64,000 nt of DNA. Origin: DASQBT01 sp963782495. GTDB taxonomy: Bacteria; Pseudomonadota; Gammaproteobacteria; Burkholderiales; Thiobacillaceae. Below the pieces are notes generated by a model. It was not told the origin of the DNA, searched no databases, and was given only the letters and a program-made list of their open reading frames with translations. The stretch covers positions 310,001 through 374,000 of the forward strand of contig CAWAJU010000008.1 of assembly GCA_963782495.1 (NCBI GenBank), in the 5' to 3' direction. A program made the translations under genes and the position numbers. Positions 9,077 to 17,542 of this stretch are shown one piece after another. Each line of letters opens with the position of its first letter. Within the stretch, counting starts at the first letter, position 1.

Positions 9077-10534
9077 TCACTTGCTCATTCTCTCCAGCAT
9101 CGCCACTCCCCACGCCACCCCAAACCCCGTCTGCTCCCCCGACACCGCCCCCAATCCACCCTTGCAGGCGCTGGCGGAAAGGTCCATGTGCAACCATGGC
9201 CCATCGCCGGCAAAGCGCGACAGAAAACGCGTCGCCAGGATGTGATCGGCTTCGCCTTCCAGGGTGCACTGCTTGACATCGGCCACGGTCGAATCGAGGC
9301 TGCTGTCGTAGTCTTCGGGGTAGGGAAACACAACCAGGCGTTCGCCGCTCGCCGTGGCGGCGCGCGAGGCCTGGTGCGCAAGCGCGCTTGATGTGGCAAA
9401 CACGCCGGACATGCGGCTGCCAACCGCATAGTGCATGCTGCCGGTGAGCGTGGCGAAATCGGCGATGAGGTCGGGCTTGCCGCGCGACGCCAGGGTCAGC
9501 GTGTCGGCCAGCACCATGCGGCCTTCTGCATCGGTGTGCATCACTTCGATGGTGGTGCCGTTGAGCGCCTTCACCACTTCATTCTGCCGGTAGGCTTGCG
9601 GACTGATGTGATTCTCGGCCAAAGCCAGCCAGCCGTCGATTGCGACCGGCAATTTCAATTTCGATGCGGCGGCCATGATGCCCAACGCCACGGCCGAACC
9701 GTTCATGTCCTCGTGCATACCGTGCATGTATTTTGCCGGCTTCAGGTTGTGGCCGCCGGTATCAAAGCAAATGCCCTTGCCGACCAGCGCGACATGTTTG
9801 CCCTTGCCTTTTGCGCCTCTTCCCTTGTAGCTGAGGTGGACAATGGCGGCATCTTTCGCAGGCGAGCCCTGTGCAACGGCGCAAAAGGCGCCTGCGCCCA
9901 TCTTCTTCAGCTTGTCGAATCCATATTCCTCAACCGTCCAGCCGTAGGTCCTGGCCAGATCCTTGATGCGCTTGCGGTATTCGCCGGGCGTCAGTTCGTT
10001 GGGCGGCAGCACGGTCAGGCTGCGGGTCAGCATATTGCCCTCGGCGATTGCCTGCGCCGCATCGATGCCACAGCCGGAAACGCCAACCAGCACAGCCTTC
10101 TTGAGCGCCTTGCCTTGAGACTTGGACTTGTTTGATGGCAGGGGCCTGGCGTTGACCGCCAGCACATAGGCTGCATCGCGGCCAATCAGCTTGCGAAAGT
10201 CCGGCTCGCCGAGGACGACCACCGCAACGGATTCCGGCTTTTCATTCGCCAGGCATTCCCAGGCTTTACGGACTTGCGTGTGCCGTTCGAAAGTGGGTGC
10301 CTGGCCATCAACCATGGCATAGGCCAGCAAGCTTCCATCCATCTCGACTGCAACAGGTGACTTGGCAAGATCCTCGATCCTGGCCGCGCGCCTTTTTAGT
10401 GCGGCCTTCAGTGCATCAAGGCCCGGCGCGGACGGCAGCGTCCTGGCCTTGGGCACCAGGACCAGCACATGGGCGAACATGGACAACTCTCGTGCGGAAA
10501 AATCCGTCTTCTTTTCACTGATCTGTAATGACAT
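9077..10534 (-). CDS. M17 leucyl aminopeptidase family protein
   Basis: A cytosolic di-metal aminopeptidase that removes N-terminal residues from peptides. Its 485 residues have a variable N-terminal half and a conserved C-terminal catalytic domain. The metal and active-site signatures are present: VGKGICFDTGGHNLKP (Lys and Asp ligands), HEDMNGSAVALG, and HTDAEGRMVLADTL, the family NTDAEGR motif with His for Asn. It is transcribed divergently from the pyruvate dehydrogenase operon. The start at 10534 lacks a strong ribosome site, and an internal start is possible. It differs enough from PepA that no symbol is given; PepB-like or a lineage-specific paralogue are alternatives. Confidence 0.9.
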   Translation of the reverse strand: MSLQISEKKTDFSARELSMFAHVLVLVPKARTLPSAPGLDALKAALKRRAARIEDLAKSPVAVEMDGSLLAYAMVDGQAPTFERHTQVRKAWECLANEKPESVAVVVLGEPDFRKLIGRDAAYVLAVNARPLPSNKSKSQGKALKKAVLVGVSGCGIDAAQAIAEGNMLTRSLTVLPPNELTPGEYRKRIKDLARTYGWTVEEYGFDKLKKMGAGAFCAVAQGSPAKDAAIVHLSYKGRGAKGKGKHVALVGKGICFDTGGHNLKPAKYMHGMHEDMNGSAVALGIMAAASKLKLPVAIDGWLALAENHISPQAYRQNEVVKALNGTTIEVMHTDAEGRMVLADTLTLASRGKPDLIADFATLTGSMHYAVGSRMSGVFATSSALAHQASRAATASGERLVVFPYPEDYDSSLDSTVADVKQCTLEGEADHILATRFLSRFAGDGPWLHMDLSASACKGGLGAVSGEQTGFGVAWGVAMLERMSK

Positions 10535-10561
10535 GTTTGGATTCCAAATGAAGCTCGCACA

Positions 10562-10590
10562 TTGAAGGGACCTGGCCTTTCCGGGATAAT
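10562..10590 (+). promoter_or_regulatory. Sigma-70-type promoter of the pyruvate dehydrogenase operon
   Basis: TTGAAG at 10562-10567 and GATAAT at 10585-10590 are separated by exactly 17 bases, 47 bases before the E1 alpha ATG. Seen in sequence; activity is inferred. Confidence 0.6.
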
Positions 10591-10636
10591 AGCGCGTTTG
10601 TTCAAACCCCCCGCTCCCGTATCAGAAGGGCTATTC

Positions 10637-11635
10637 ATGAAACTGGAAGACAAGAAGCGCGTCCTCAGGGAAATGGTGGTTCACCGCCGTTTCGAAGAGC
10701 GTTGCTACCAGGCTTATATCGAACGCAAGATCGGCGGCTTCCTGCACCTGTATCCCGGCCAGGAGGCCTGCTGCAATGGCGTCATGGAAGCGGCGCGGCC
10801 CGGTTACGACTACGTGATCACCGGCTATCGCGATCACGTCCACGCCATCAAGTGCGGTGCTGACCCCAAACAGGTGATGGCCGAGCTGTACGGCAAGGAA
10901 ACCGGGTCATCCAAAGGCCGTGGTGGTTCCATGCACATTTTCGACGCCGAGCATCATTTCATGGGCGGTTATGCGCTGGTGGGCGGGCCTTTCCCGCTCG
11001 CGGCCGGCATCGCCAAGGCCATCCAGCTCAAGGGCGGCGACGAAATCGCCATCTGTTTCCTGGGCGATGCGGCGAATAATCAGGGCACCTTCCACGAAAC
11101 CATGAACATGGCTGCGCTGTGGGATCTGCCGGTGCTGTTCGTGTGCGAGAACAACCTGTATGGCATTGGCACTGCCATCGAGCGCTCCACCGCCGTCATC
11201 CACCAGCACAAGCGGGTCAGCGGCTACGGCATCGAGGCGGCCGAGACCGATGGCCAGGACGTCGAGAAGGTATATGACGCAGCCAAGCTTGCGGTCAACC
11301 ATGTGCGCACCCGCAAAGGCCCGTACTTCCTGGAACTGATGACCTACCGCTACCGCGGCCATTCCATGTCCGACTCGCGCGGCTACCGCAGCCGCGAAGA
11401 AGAGGACTTGTGGAAGCAGCGCGATCCGATCTTCATGCTGCGCGATCGTCTGATCAAGGAGAACGCCATGACCATGGCCGACTATGAGGCGATCGAGAAG
11501 GAAGTCGATGACTACATCGAAAACGAAGTCATCAAGTTTGCCGAGGAATCTCCCGAGCCCAAGCCTGAGGAACTGGAGAAATACGTGTTCGCCGAGCGTG
11601 ACACCCAGCGGCGCTGGCTGACCGGCCAGGCCTGA
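10637..11635 (+). CDS. pdhA: Pyruvate dehydrogenase E1 component, alpha subunit
   Basis: With the beta subunit it forms the thiamine-diphosphate-dependent E1 that decarboxylates pyruvate and acetylates the lipoyl groups of E2. The 332 residues have the alpha/beta-type (not homodimeric AceE-type) E1 fold: substrate and cofactor parts GSSKGRGGSMHIFD, the thiamine-binding stretch GDAANNQGTFHETMNMAALW ending in ENN, and the phosphorylation-loop-like YRYRGHSMSD. The start is the ATG at 10637; a longer frame from a TTG at 10562 overlaps the promoter. It is first in an operon with the beta subunit 45 bases downstream. Acetoin dehydrogenase is a relative, but the fused E2-E3 downstream and lack of acetoin genes favour pyruvate. 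Confidence 0.9.
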   Translation: MKLEDKKRVLREMVVHRRFEERCYQAYIERKIGGFLHLYPGQEACCNGVMEAARPGYDYVITGYRDHVHAIKCGADPKQVMAELYGKETGSSKGRGGSMHIFDAEHHFMGGYALVGGPFPLAAGIAKAIQLKGGDEIAICFLGDAANNQGTFHETMNMAALWDLPVLFVCENNLYGIGTAIERSTAVIHQHKRVSGYGIEAAETDGQDVEKVYDAAKLAVNHVRTRKGPYFLELMTYRYRGHSMSDSRGYRSREEEDLWKQRDPIFMLRDRLIKENAMTMADYEAIEKEVDDYIENEVIKFAEESPEPKPEELEKYVFAERDTQRRWLTGQA

Positions 11636-11680
11636 GAAATGGTCCAGGCGACTGCGCGACACTGTCTTTAAGGAAACAAC

Positions 11681-12664
11681 ATGGCAGAAATGATGTACTG
11701 GGAAGCCATTCAGCGCGCCCATGACGAAGAGATGGCACGCGATCCTCTGGTGATTTGCATGGGCGAGGACATTGGCGTGGCAGGCGGCACCTACAAGGCC
11801 ACCAAAGGCCTGTATGACAAGTACGGCCCGCTGCGCGTGATCGACACGCCGATTTCGGAGAACTCCTACACCGGGCTGGGGATAGGCGCGTCCTACCTCG
11901 GTGTGCGGCCCATCATCGAGATCATGTCGGTCAACTTCGCCTGGCTGGCAATGGACCAGATGTTCAACTCGGCCGCCAAGGTGCGTTATATGTCCGGCGG
12001 CCAGCTCAGCGCGCCAGTGGTAATCCGCTCCGCCGGTGGGTCCGCCCACCAGCTCGGGGCGCAGCACTCCGCACGCATGGAGAAAGTCTTCATGGGCATC
12101 GCCGGACTGCGCGTGGTCACGCCTTCCAATCCCAGGCAGGCCTATGGTCTTCTCAAGTCGGCGGTGCGTTGCGACGACCCAGTCTACATCAACGAGCACG
12201 AACTGATGTACAACATGAAGGGCGAAGTGCCGGACGCCGAGTACTTCCATCCGCTGGAAGGATCGGAGATCGCCCGTTCCGGCACCGACGTCAGCCTGTT
12301 CGGCTACAACGTTTCGGTGCACTGGTGCCTGAAGGCGGCGGAGATACTCGACAAACAGTACGGCATTTCCGCCGAAGTGGTGGACCTGTATTGCCTGGCA
12401 CCCCTGGACCGCCAGGGCATCCGCCAATCGGTTGCCAAGACCCATCGCGCGGTGGCGGTGGGGGAGGACGAGGCGCCGGTATCGGTCGCCTCGGAAGTCC
12501 TTGCCATCATCAACGAGGAATGTTTCTTCGACCTGGATGCGGCCCCGATCCGCATCAACTCGGCCACGGTGCCCCAGCCCTACAACCACGCCCTGGAAAT
12601 GGCCACCATCCCCGATCATGAAGACGTGGTGGCGGCGGTGCTGAAGCTTCTTGGCAAGGCGTGA
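11681..12664 (+). CDS. pdhB: Pyruvate dehydrogenase E1 component, beta subunit
   Basis: Second half of the heterotetrameric E1, contributing to the thiamine-diphosphate site and the E2-docking surface. The 327 residues show family features in order: MYWEAIQRAHDEEM, GEDIGVAGGTYKATKGL, DTPISENSYTGLGIGAS, VIRSAGGSAHQLGAQHS, VVTPSNPRQAYGLLKSA, and the C-terminal transketolase-type part with VDLYCLAPLD. An AAGGA lies before the ATG at 11681. It follows the alpha gene by 45 bases; downstream an inserted small gene separates it from the E2-E3 gene. Confidence 0.92.
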   Translation: MAEMMYWEAIQRAHDEEMARDPLVICMGEDIGVAGGTYKATKGLYDKYGPLRVIDTPISENSYTGLGIGASYLGVRPIIEIMSVNFAWLAMDQMFNSAAKVRYMSGGQLSAPVVIRSAGGSAHQLGAQHSARMEKVFMGIAGLRVVTPSNPRQAYGLLKSAVRCDDPVYINEHELMYNMKGEVPDAEYFHPLEGSEIARSGTDVSLFGYNVSVHWCLKAAEILDKQYGISAEVVDLYCLAPLDRQGIRQSVAKTHRAVAVGEDEAPVSVASEVLAIINEECFFDLDAAPIRINSATVPQPYNHALEMATIPDHEDVVAAVLKLLGKA

Positions 12665-12703
12665 TGCGGCAGGGGTCAGGGGTCGGGATTCAGGGATCAG
12701 GGA
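12665..12703. repeat. Left flanking repeat of the four-helix-bundle gene
   Basis: Degenerate GGGGTCAGG/GGATTCAGG units. They are the inverted complement of the CCTGACCCC/CCTGAATCC units at 13064-13129, so the small gene between them is bracketed by inverted repeats. Confidence 0.7.
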
Positions 12704-13075
12704 TTGAACAATTACCGCGACTTGAAAGTATGGAAGGCGGCAATGTCCTTGGCAGAAGATGTCTACAGGGCTACTGAGTCCTTCCCGTCCCGGGAAACCT
12801 ACGCTCTCGCAAATCAACTCCAGCGCGCTGCGGTTTCCGTCCCTTCCAATATTGCTGAAGGTCATGCTCGAAGCTCGACAAGAGACTACTTACGCTTTGT
12901 TTCGATTGCCCAGGGATCGCTGGCCGAGATCGAGACCCAGCTCGAACTTTCTCGACGCCTAGACTATATCGGCGAAACCGCGCTGACCATGCTTCTGGAA
13001 CAAACCAACGAATTGGGTCGCATGCTGCACGGCCTCAGAAACGCGCTTGCCGCCAAGCTAACCCCTGAATCCTGA
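12704..13075 (+). CDS. Four-helix-bundle protein (S23 / 23S rRNA intervening-sequence type)
   Basis: 123 residues matching the family encoded by intervening sequences in some 23S rRNA genes and also found free in genomes: YRDLKVWKAAMSLAEDVYRAT, LANQLQRAAVSVPSNIAEGH, a TRDYLRFVSIAQGSLAEIET stretch and LLEQTNELGRMLHGL, all amphipathic helices. The start is a TTG at 12704 placed directly after the repeat tract. It interrupts the pyruvate dehydrogenase operon between E1 beta and E2-E3. Such genes are often bracketed by degenerate GAATCCTGACCCC repeats, as here, pointing to a small mobile cassette. Biochemical function is unknown; no toxin or nuclease residues are seen. Confidence 0.85.
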   Translation: MNNYRDLKVWKAAMSLAEDVYRATESFPSRETYALANQLQRAAVSVPSNIAEGHARSSTRDYLRFVSIAQGSLAEIETQLELSRRLDYIGETALTMLLEQTNELGRMLHGLRNALAAKLTPES

Positions 13076-13129
13076 ATCCTGACCCCTGAATCCTGACCCC
13101 TGACACCTGAATCCTAAATCCTGACCCCT
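13064..13129. repeat. Right flanking repeat of the four-helix-bundle gene
   Basis: Five or six degenerate units of CCTGAATCC and CCTGACCCC in tandem, running up to the E2-E3 start codon. The tract overlaps the end of the small gene and replaces any normal ribosome site for the E2-E3 gene. Confidence 0.8.
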
Positions 13130-16120
13130 ATGAATCATTTCGTCATAAGCATGCCCCAGCTTTCGGACACCATGACCGAAGGCGTGGTGGTGACCTGGGA
13201 AAAGCAGCCCGGCGACCGGGTCGAGCGCGGCGACATCGTGGCCACGGTGGAAACCGACAAGGCCATCATGGATGTGGAAGTGTTCAAGGCCGGCTACCTG
13301 GCGGGCCCCCTGGCCGAAGTGGGCAGCACCATACCGGTGGGCGGGGCGCTGGCTTACATCACGGACACCATGGGCGACGTGTCCGTCGCCGCCAGCGAAG
13401 TGGTGGAGGAACAGGCCCAGACCGAAATGATTCCGCATCATGCCGGCACGCCCATCATCATGCCCCAGTTGTCGGACACCATGACCGAGGGCGTGGTGGT
13501 GACCTGGGAAAGAGACGCCGGCGATCCGATCAAGCGCGGCGACATCGTGGCGACGGTGGAGACCGACAAGGCGATCATGGATGTGGAAGTGTTCCAGGAC
13601 GGCTTCCTTTCCGGTCCGCTTGCCGATGTTGGTTCGGTCATCGAGGTGGGCCACTCCATGGCCTTTGTCGTCAACGATGCCGCCAAGGTCAACCGCACCG
13701 GCGTGATCGTGGGCGGGGATCACAAGGTCAAGGGCACCCATGCCATGAAGCCGGGCACGGGCGAGGCAAGGGCAGCCAGGCCTGCGCCGGCCCGATCCAA
13801 TGTGCCCATTACAGCCCCCAGCGCCAGCGGCATCAGGGTCGCGCCTGCGCCCCGTCCCGCAAGCGGGCGCCAGGTTAGCCCCTATGCGCGCCGGCTTGCC
13901 GCGCAGGCGGGCGTGGACCTGAACAAGCTGGCCGGCAGCGGTCCGCGGGGCGTGATCATCGCCGCCGACGTGGCGCGCGCGCGTCCGTCCATGGCCGAAG
14001 TCGCCCACTCCCTGCCCCAGGTCGACGTACCGGGTAAGGGCCGTGCCATGTCGAGCATGGAAAAAGCCGTATCGCACGCGATGACGGCCTCGCTGACCCT
14101 GCCCACCTTCCATGTGACGGTCAACGTCGACACGGCCAAGCTCACCGCCGCCGCCAAGGCGCGCAAGGTGTCGGTCACCGTGGCAATCGCCAAGGCCTGC
14201 TCGGTCGCCATGGCCAACTTCCCACGCATGAACTGGGCCTACCAGCCGGTGGACAAATTGGTGGAGCGTCCCAACCACGACTTCGGCGTGGCGGTGAAAT
14301 CCGCTGATGGCGGCCTGGTGGTGCCCATCCTCCACGGCATCGAGCGCAAGGGCCTGGAAGAGCTGCAGGCTTCGTGGAATGACCTGGTGCCGCGTGCGCG
14401 GGTGCGCAAGCTGGCCCCGGCAGAATTCGCCAATCCCACCTTCACCATTTCCAACATGGGCATGTTCGGGATTGCCCATTTCACCGCCATTCCCACGCCC
14501 GGCATCGCCGCCATTTTGGCAATTGCCGCCACTGGTCCGCAAGGCACGCCTTTCACGCTCACCGCCGATCACCGGGTGTTGAATGGTGCCGATGTGGCGT
14601 CCTACCTGATCCAGCTCAAGCAGACCATCGAGGCGCCGGAGACCTGGCTGGAAGGCGCCGGCGCAGCGGTGGTGGAAGCGCCTCCCATACCCGAAGGCAA
14701 TTGGGATTATCCGGTCGTCATCATTGGCGGCGGCCCCGGCGGCGAGGACTGCGCGCGCGACCTGGCCGACCACGGCCTGAAAGTCGCGATGGTGCACAAC
14801 GAACCTTTCCCGGGCGGCGAGTGCCTGTGGCGCGGCTGCATTCCGTCCAAGGCGTGGCGCGCCGCGGCCGACCGCATCCGCGACCGCGGACACGACGGCA
14901 TGATCGGCATAGCCGGCACCCAGAATCCGTCGATGAATTGGGAACAGGTGGAGCATCATCGCCGCGGCGTGCAGCAGGCGCGCGGCGAAATGGCGCTGAA
15001 GACCGACAAGGGCATGAAGATCAATGTGATCGAGGGTTTTGGCGAGTTTGTCGATGGCCATACGCTGAAGGTCACCGCGCCCGACGGCGCCACCAGCACG
15101 CTCAGCTTTGGCGCAGCCGTCATTGCAACCGGGGCGCCCCCGTTTGTTCCGCCCATCCCCGGCGCGCGCGAGAATCTGGCGAGTGGCGGCGTGGTCACCT
15201 CGGACACGATCTGGAATCTGCCCGCTCCGCCAAAGCGGCTGGGCATCATCGGCGGCGGCGTCATCGGCGTGGAAATGGCGCAGATCTTTCGCGACTTCGG
15301 TTGCGAGATCCTGATGCTGGAAAAGAATCCCGGCATCCTGGCCGAGGTCGAGGAGGAAATTGCCAAGACCCTCATCGGCCTGCTGGAGAAGGAAATCAGC
15401 CTGGTCACCGGCGCCGCCATCGACAGCATCACCGGCACACCCGGCAAGATGCAGCTCGCCTACAAGAACAGCGCCGGCGAGGCGCATACCTTCGACTGCG
15501 ACGTGGTGTTGATCGCAACCGGCAAGCGGCCCGATACCGGCAGGCTCGGCCTGGACAAGGCGGGGGTGGCATTGGACGGCGCGGCAATCAAGGTCAATGC
15601 CCGCGGCCAGACTTCGGCGCCCCATATCTATGCCGTGGGTGACGTGATCGGCGGCTACATGCTGGCCCACACCGCGGCCACCCAAGGCCGCGTCGCGGCC
15701 GACAACCTGCTCGGCCACAAGGTGGAGTACAACCAGGACCTGGATTGCGGCGTCACCTTCAGCCGCCCCCAGGCAGGTTTCGTCGGCCTTACCTTGGCCC
15801 AGGCAAAAGCCAGGGGCATCGACGCAGTGGAAGCCAAGCTACCGATGAGCATCGACGCCAAGGCCATGATCACCGGCGAAACCGAAGGCATGATCAAGCT
15901 GGTGGCGGACAAGAACGGCAGCAAGATCATCGGCGTGCATTTCCTCGCCGACCATTGCGACACCCTGATCGGCGCCGGCGTCATGATGGTGGCGGGTGGA
16001 CTGACGCTGGAGCAGGTGGCGCGCGCCACCTTCCCGCACCCCACCCAGACCGAGTTGTTCGGCGAACTCGCACGCCGGCTGTTGTCGCGCTTGCGGCGCA
16101 CCGCCAAGGTCAAGGCCTGA
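13130..16120 (+). CDS. Pyruvate dehydrogenase E2-E3 fusion: dihydrolipoyl acetyltransferase and dihydrolipoamide dehydrogenase
   Basis: A single 996-residue polypeptide carrying both remaining activities of the complex. Domains in order: lipoyl domain 1 (ETDKAIMDVE, lipoyl Lys44), lipoyl domain 2 (Lys147), an Ala/Pro-rich linker, the peripheral-subunit-binding domain (SPYARRLAAQAGVDLNKLAG, about 245-282), the acetyltransferase domain with the active-site DHRVLNGAD around His481 (Asn where Asp is usual), a short linker, then a full flavoprotein from about residue 523. The latter has GGGPGG for FAD, redox disulfide CLWRGC (Cys565/Cys570), a second GGGVIG dinucleotide motif and the catalytic HPTQTE (His970). 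E2 and E3 are normally separate genes. Tethering presumably fixes E3 to the core one to one. Last gene of the operon. Confidence 0.93.
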   Translation: MNHFVISMPQLSDTMTEGVVVTWEKQPGDRVERGDIVATVETDKAIMDVEVFKAGYLAGPLAEVGSTIPVGGALAYITDTMGDVSVAASEVVEEQAQTEMIPHHAGTPIIMPQLSDTMTEGVVVTWERDAGDPIKRGDIVATVETDKAIMDVEVFQDGFLSGPLADVGSVIEVGHSMAFVVNDAAKVNRTGVIVGGDHKVKGTHAMKPGTGEARAARPAPARSNVPITAPSASGIRVAPAPRPASGRQVSPYARRLAAQAGVDLNKLAGSGPRGVIIAADVARARPSMAEVAHSLPQVDVPGKGRAMSSMEKAVSHAMTASLTLPTFHVTVNVDTAKLTAAAKARKVSVTVAIAKACSVAMANFPRMNWAYQPVDKLVERPNHDFGVAVKSADGGLVVPILHGIERKGLEELQASWNDLVPRARVRKLAPAEFANPTFTISNMGMFGIAHFTAIPTPGIAAILAIAATGPQGTPFTLTADHRVLNGADVASYLIQLKQTIEAPETWLEGAGAAVVEAPPIPEGNWDYPVVIIGGGPGGEDCARDLADHGLKVAMVHNEPFPGGECLWRGCIPSKAWRAAADRIRDRGHDGMIGIAGTQNPSMNWEQVEHHRRGVQQARGEMALKTDKGMKINVIEGFGEFVDGHTLKVTAPDGATSTLSFGAAVIATGAPPFVPPIPGARENLASGGVVTSDTIWNLPAPPKRLGIIGGGVIGVEMAQIFRDFGCEILMLEKNPGILAEVEEEIAKTLIGLLEKEISLVTGAAIDSITGTPGKMQLAYKNSAGEAHTFDCDVVLIATGKRPDTGRLGLDKAGVALDGAAIKVNARGQTSAPHIYAVGDVIGGYMLAHTAATQGRVAADNLLGHKVEYNQDLDCGVTFSRPQAGFVGLTLAQAKARGIDAVEAKLPMSIDAKAMITGETEGMIKLVADKNGSKIIGVHFLADHCDTLIGAGVMMVAGGLTLEQVARATFPHPTQTELFGELARRLLSRLRRTAKVKA

Positions 16121-16160
16121 ACCGCGGCTGGCCTCGAACTCAGCCCGGCCCTGCCCCGGT

Positions 16161-16760
16161 ATGCCCACCATCACATTCACGCTCATCGCCGTCAATGTCA
16201 TGGTGTACCTGCTGGAAGTCCTGACCGGGCCGCGCATGGTCAATATCTTCGGGCTTTGGGCGCTCAACGTCCCGGGCGCGTTCCATCCCTGGCAGCTGCT
16301 CACCTATGCCTTCCTGCATGGCTCGCCCCTGCACCTGGGCCTCAACATGTTCGGCATTTGGATGTTCGGCTCCGCGCTGGAACGCAAATGGGGCGAGTTG
16401 CGCTATCTGCTGACCTACCTGATGAGCGTGGTCACCGCGGCAGCGACCCACCTCGTCGTCACCGGCTATCTGATGCGCTACAGCGGTCCCGTCATCGGCG
16501 CCTCCGGCGGCGCGTTCGGGTTGATGCTGGCCTATGCACTGTATTTTCCCAATCACCGCATCGCTCTTCTGATTCCCGCCCTTGCGGTTCGTGCGCGCAT
16601 CTTTGTCTTGGGCTATGGGCTCGTCGAACTGGCGCTGGGGATGTTCGGCAGCGGCGAAGGGGTTGCCCACTTTGCCCATCTGGGAGGCCTGTACGGTGGC
16701 TGGTTGGGCGTGCAGTATTTCCGCGGGCGAGGCGTGTTCGGAAGGCTCGGCAGGCGTTGA
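16161..16760 (+). CDS. Rhomboid-family intramembrane serine protease
   Basis: 199 residues, largely hydrophobic, with about six membrane helices. The first lumen/loop part has WQLLTYAFLHGSPLHLGLNM, including the conserved His/Asn of rhomboids. The catalytic Ser is in GASGGAFG near residue 116 and the catalytic His in VAHFAHLGG near residue 174. It cleaves membrane-spanning substrates within the bilayer; substrates are unknown. The gene lies 40 bases after the E2-E3 stop in the same direction and may be cotranscribed. Confidence 0.9.
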   Translation: MPTITFTLIAVNVMVYLLEVLTGPRMVNIFGLWALNVPGAFHPWQLLTYAFLHGSPLHLGLNMFGIWMFGSALERKWGELRYLLTYLMSVVTAAATHLVVTGYLMRYSGPVIGASGGAFGLMLAYALYFPNHRIALLIPALAVRARIFVLGYGLVELALGMFGSGEGVAHFAHLGGLYGGWLGVQYFRGRGVFGRLGRR

Positions 16761-16850
16761 TCGAAGCCGTGCGTGAATGCGCCAAAGGCAGGCCAGTTGC
16801 TAGAATCAGTGGCGATGGACAGTTCTCCCTGAAACAGATTTCAATTCAGC

Positions 16851-17495
16851 ATGACCAATCAAGCCGTTGACTCGCAGAAAATCCTTCGGGCACTGATGGC
16901 GCTGCACCGGGCATGGCCCGTCGAAAACCGTATCCGCAAGGAAGCGTGCGACAGCACGCGGGAAACCTATCTGGGCGTGCTGACCCGTTGGGTGCAGACC
17001 GCCAGCGCGCCCGCCCCTGACGGCTTCGATGCCGAAGAACTGGATGAGTTGCTCGCGCTCGATGCCCTGTTTCTGACCGAAGATGAACAAGCCATCGGCG
17101 CCGCGCCGTTTTGTCCGGTCGAGACCGACATCGTCGTGCGCTTTCCGCACCAGGACCTGTATGCGCTGTCCGCCCTGGACGCGCTGGCCTTGCCCAGGAT
17201 GCTCAACACGCCGGGGGTGATCGAAACCCATTGTCCGGTATCGGGGCATGCACTCAGTCTGCAACTCGACCCGCAGGGAAATCCCATGCAGGGCGAACTC
17301 GACAAGGCCGTTGTCGTCCTGAGCAAGACCAGCAATGAGATCCACCATTATTCTCTCGACCTGGCGCCCGGCATCCGGTTTGTTCACCCGTCTGCAGCCG
17401 CGAGTTTTTCCCAGTGTCTGTCGCTGGCCGAGGGCGTCGCCGTCGCCAATGCGTTCTATGGCTTTCAGCGCAAGCTGCTGAGCGGGCGGGAATAG
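16851..17495 (+). CDS. MerB-like (alkylmercury lyase fold) protein without the usual catalytic cysteines
   Basis: 214 residues. The middle part, VRFPHQDLYALSALDALAL followed by GVIETHCPVSGHALSLQLDP, lines up with the organomercurial lyase core YAWCALDTL and SHCAATGAPVSL. In MerB the two catalytic cysteines and an Asp cleave carbon-mercury bonds. Here the first cysteine position is Ser107, the Asp is kept as Asp110, the structural Cys128 is kept, and the second catalytic cysteine position (in GIRFVHPSAAASF) has none. It is therefore unlikely to be an ordinary mercury lyase. No mer genes are nearby; it sits between rhomboid and prfC. Alignment was by eye, so fold assignment is probable rather than certain. 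Confidence 0.6.
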   Translation: MTNQAVDSQKILRALMALHRAWPVENRIRKEACDSTRETYLGVLTRWVQTASAPAPDGFDAEELDELLALDALFLTEDEQAIGAAPFCPVETDIVVRFPHQDLYALSALDALALPRMLNTPGVIETHCPVSGHALSLQLDPQGNPMQGELDKAVVVLSKTSNEIHHYSLDLAPGIRFVHPSAAASFSQCLSLAEGVAVANAFYGFQRKLLSGRE

Positions 17496-17542
17496 CGCCA
17501 TATCGGCTAGAATACGGCCTTGCAAGCGCCACCTGCAGTGCC

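Noticed and set aside
10907..12865. 652-residue minus-strand frame across pdhA and pdhB
   Set aside because: Antisense shadow; both plus-strand genes are strongly supported.
13058..15718. 886-residue open frame on the minus strand opposite the E2-E3 gene
   Set aside because: Gly/His/Ala-rich antisense shadow of a high-GC gene with no recognisable domain; the plus-strand protein has full catalytic motifs.
17414..17542. N-terminal extension of prfC
   Set aside because: It overlaps the preceding gene and lies outside the RF3 family N-terminus.
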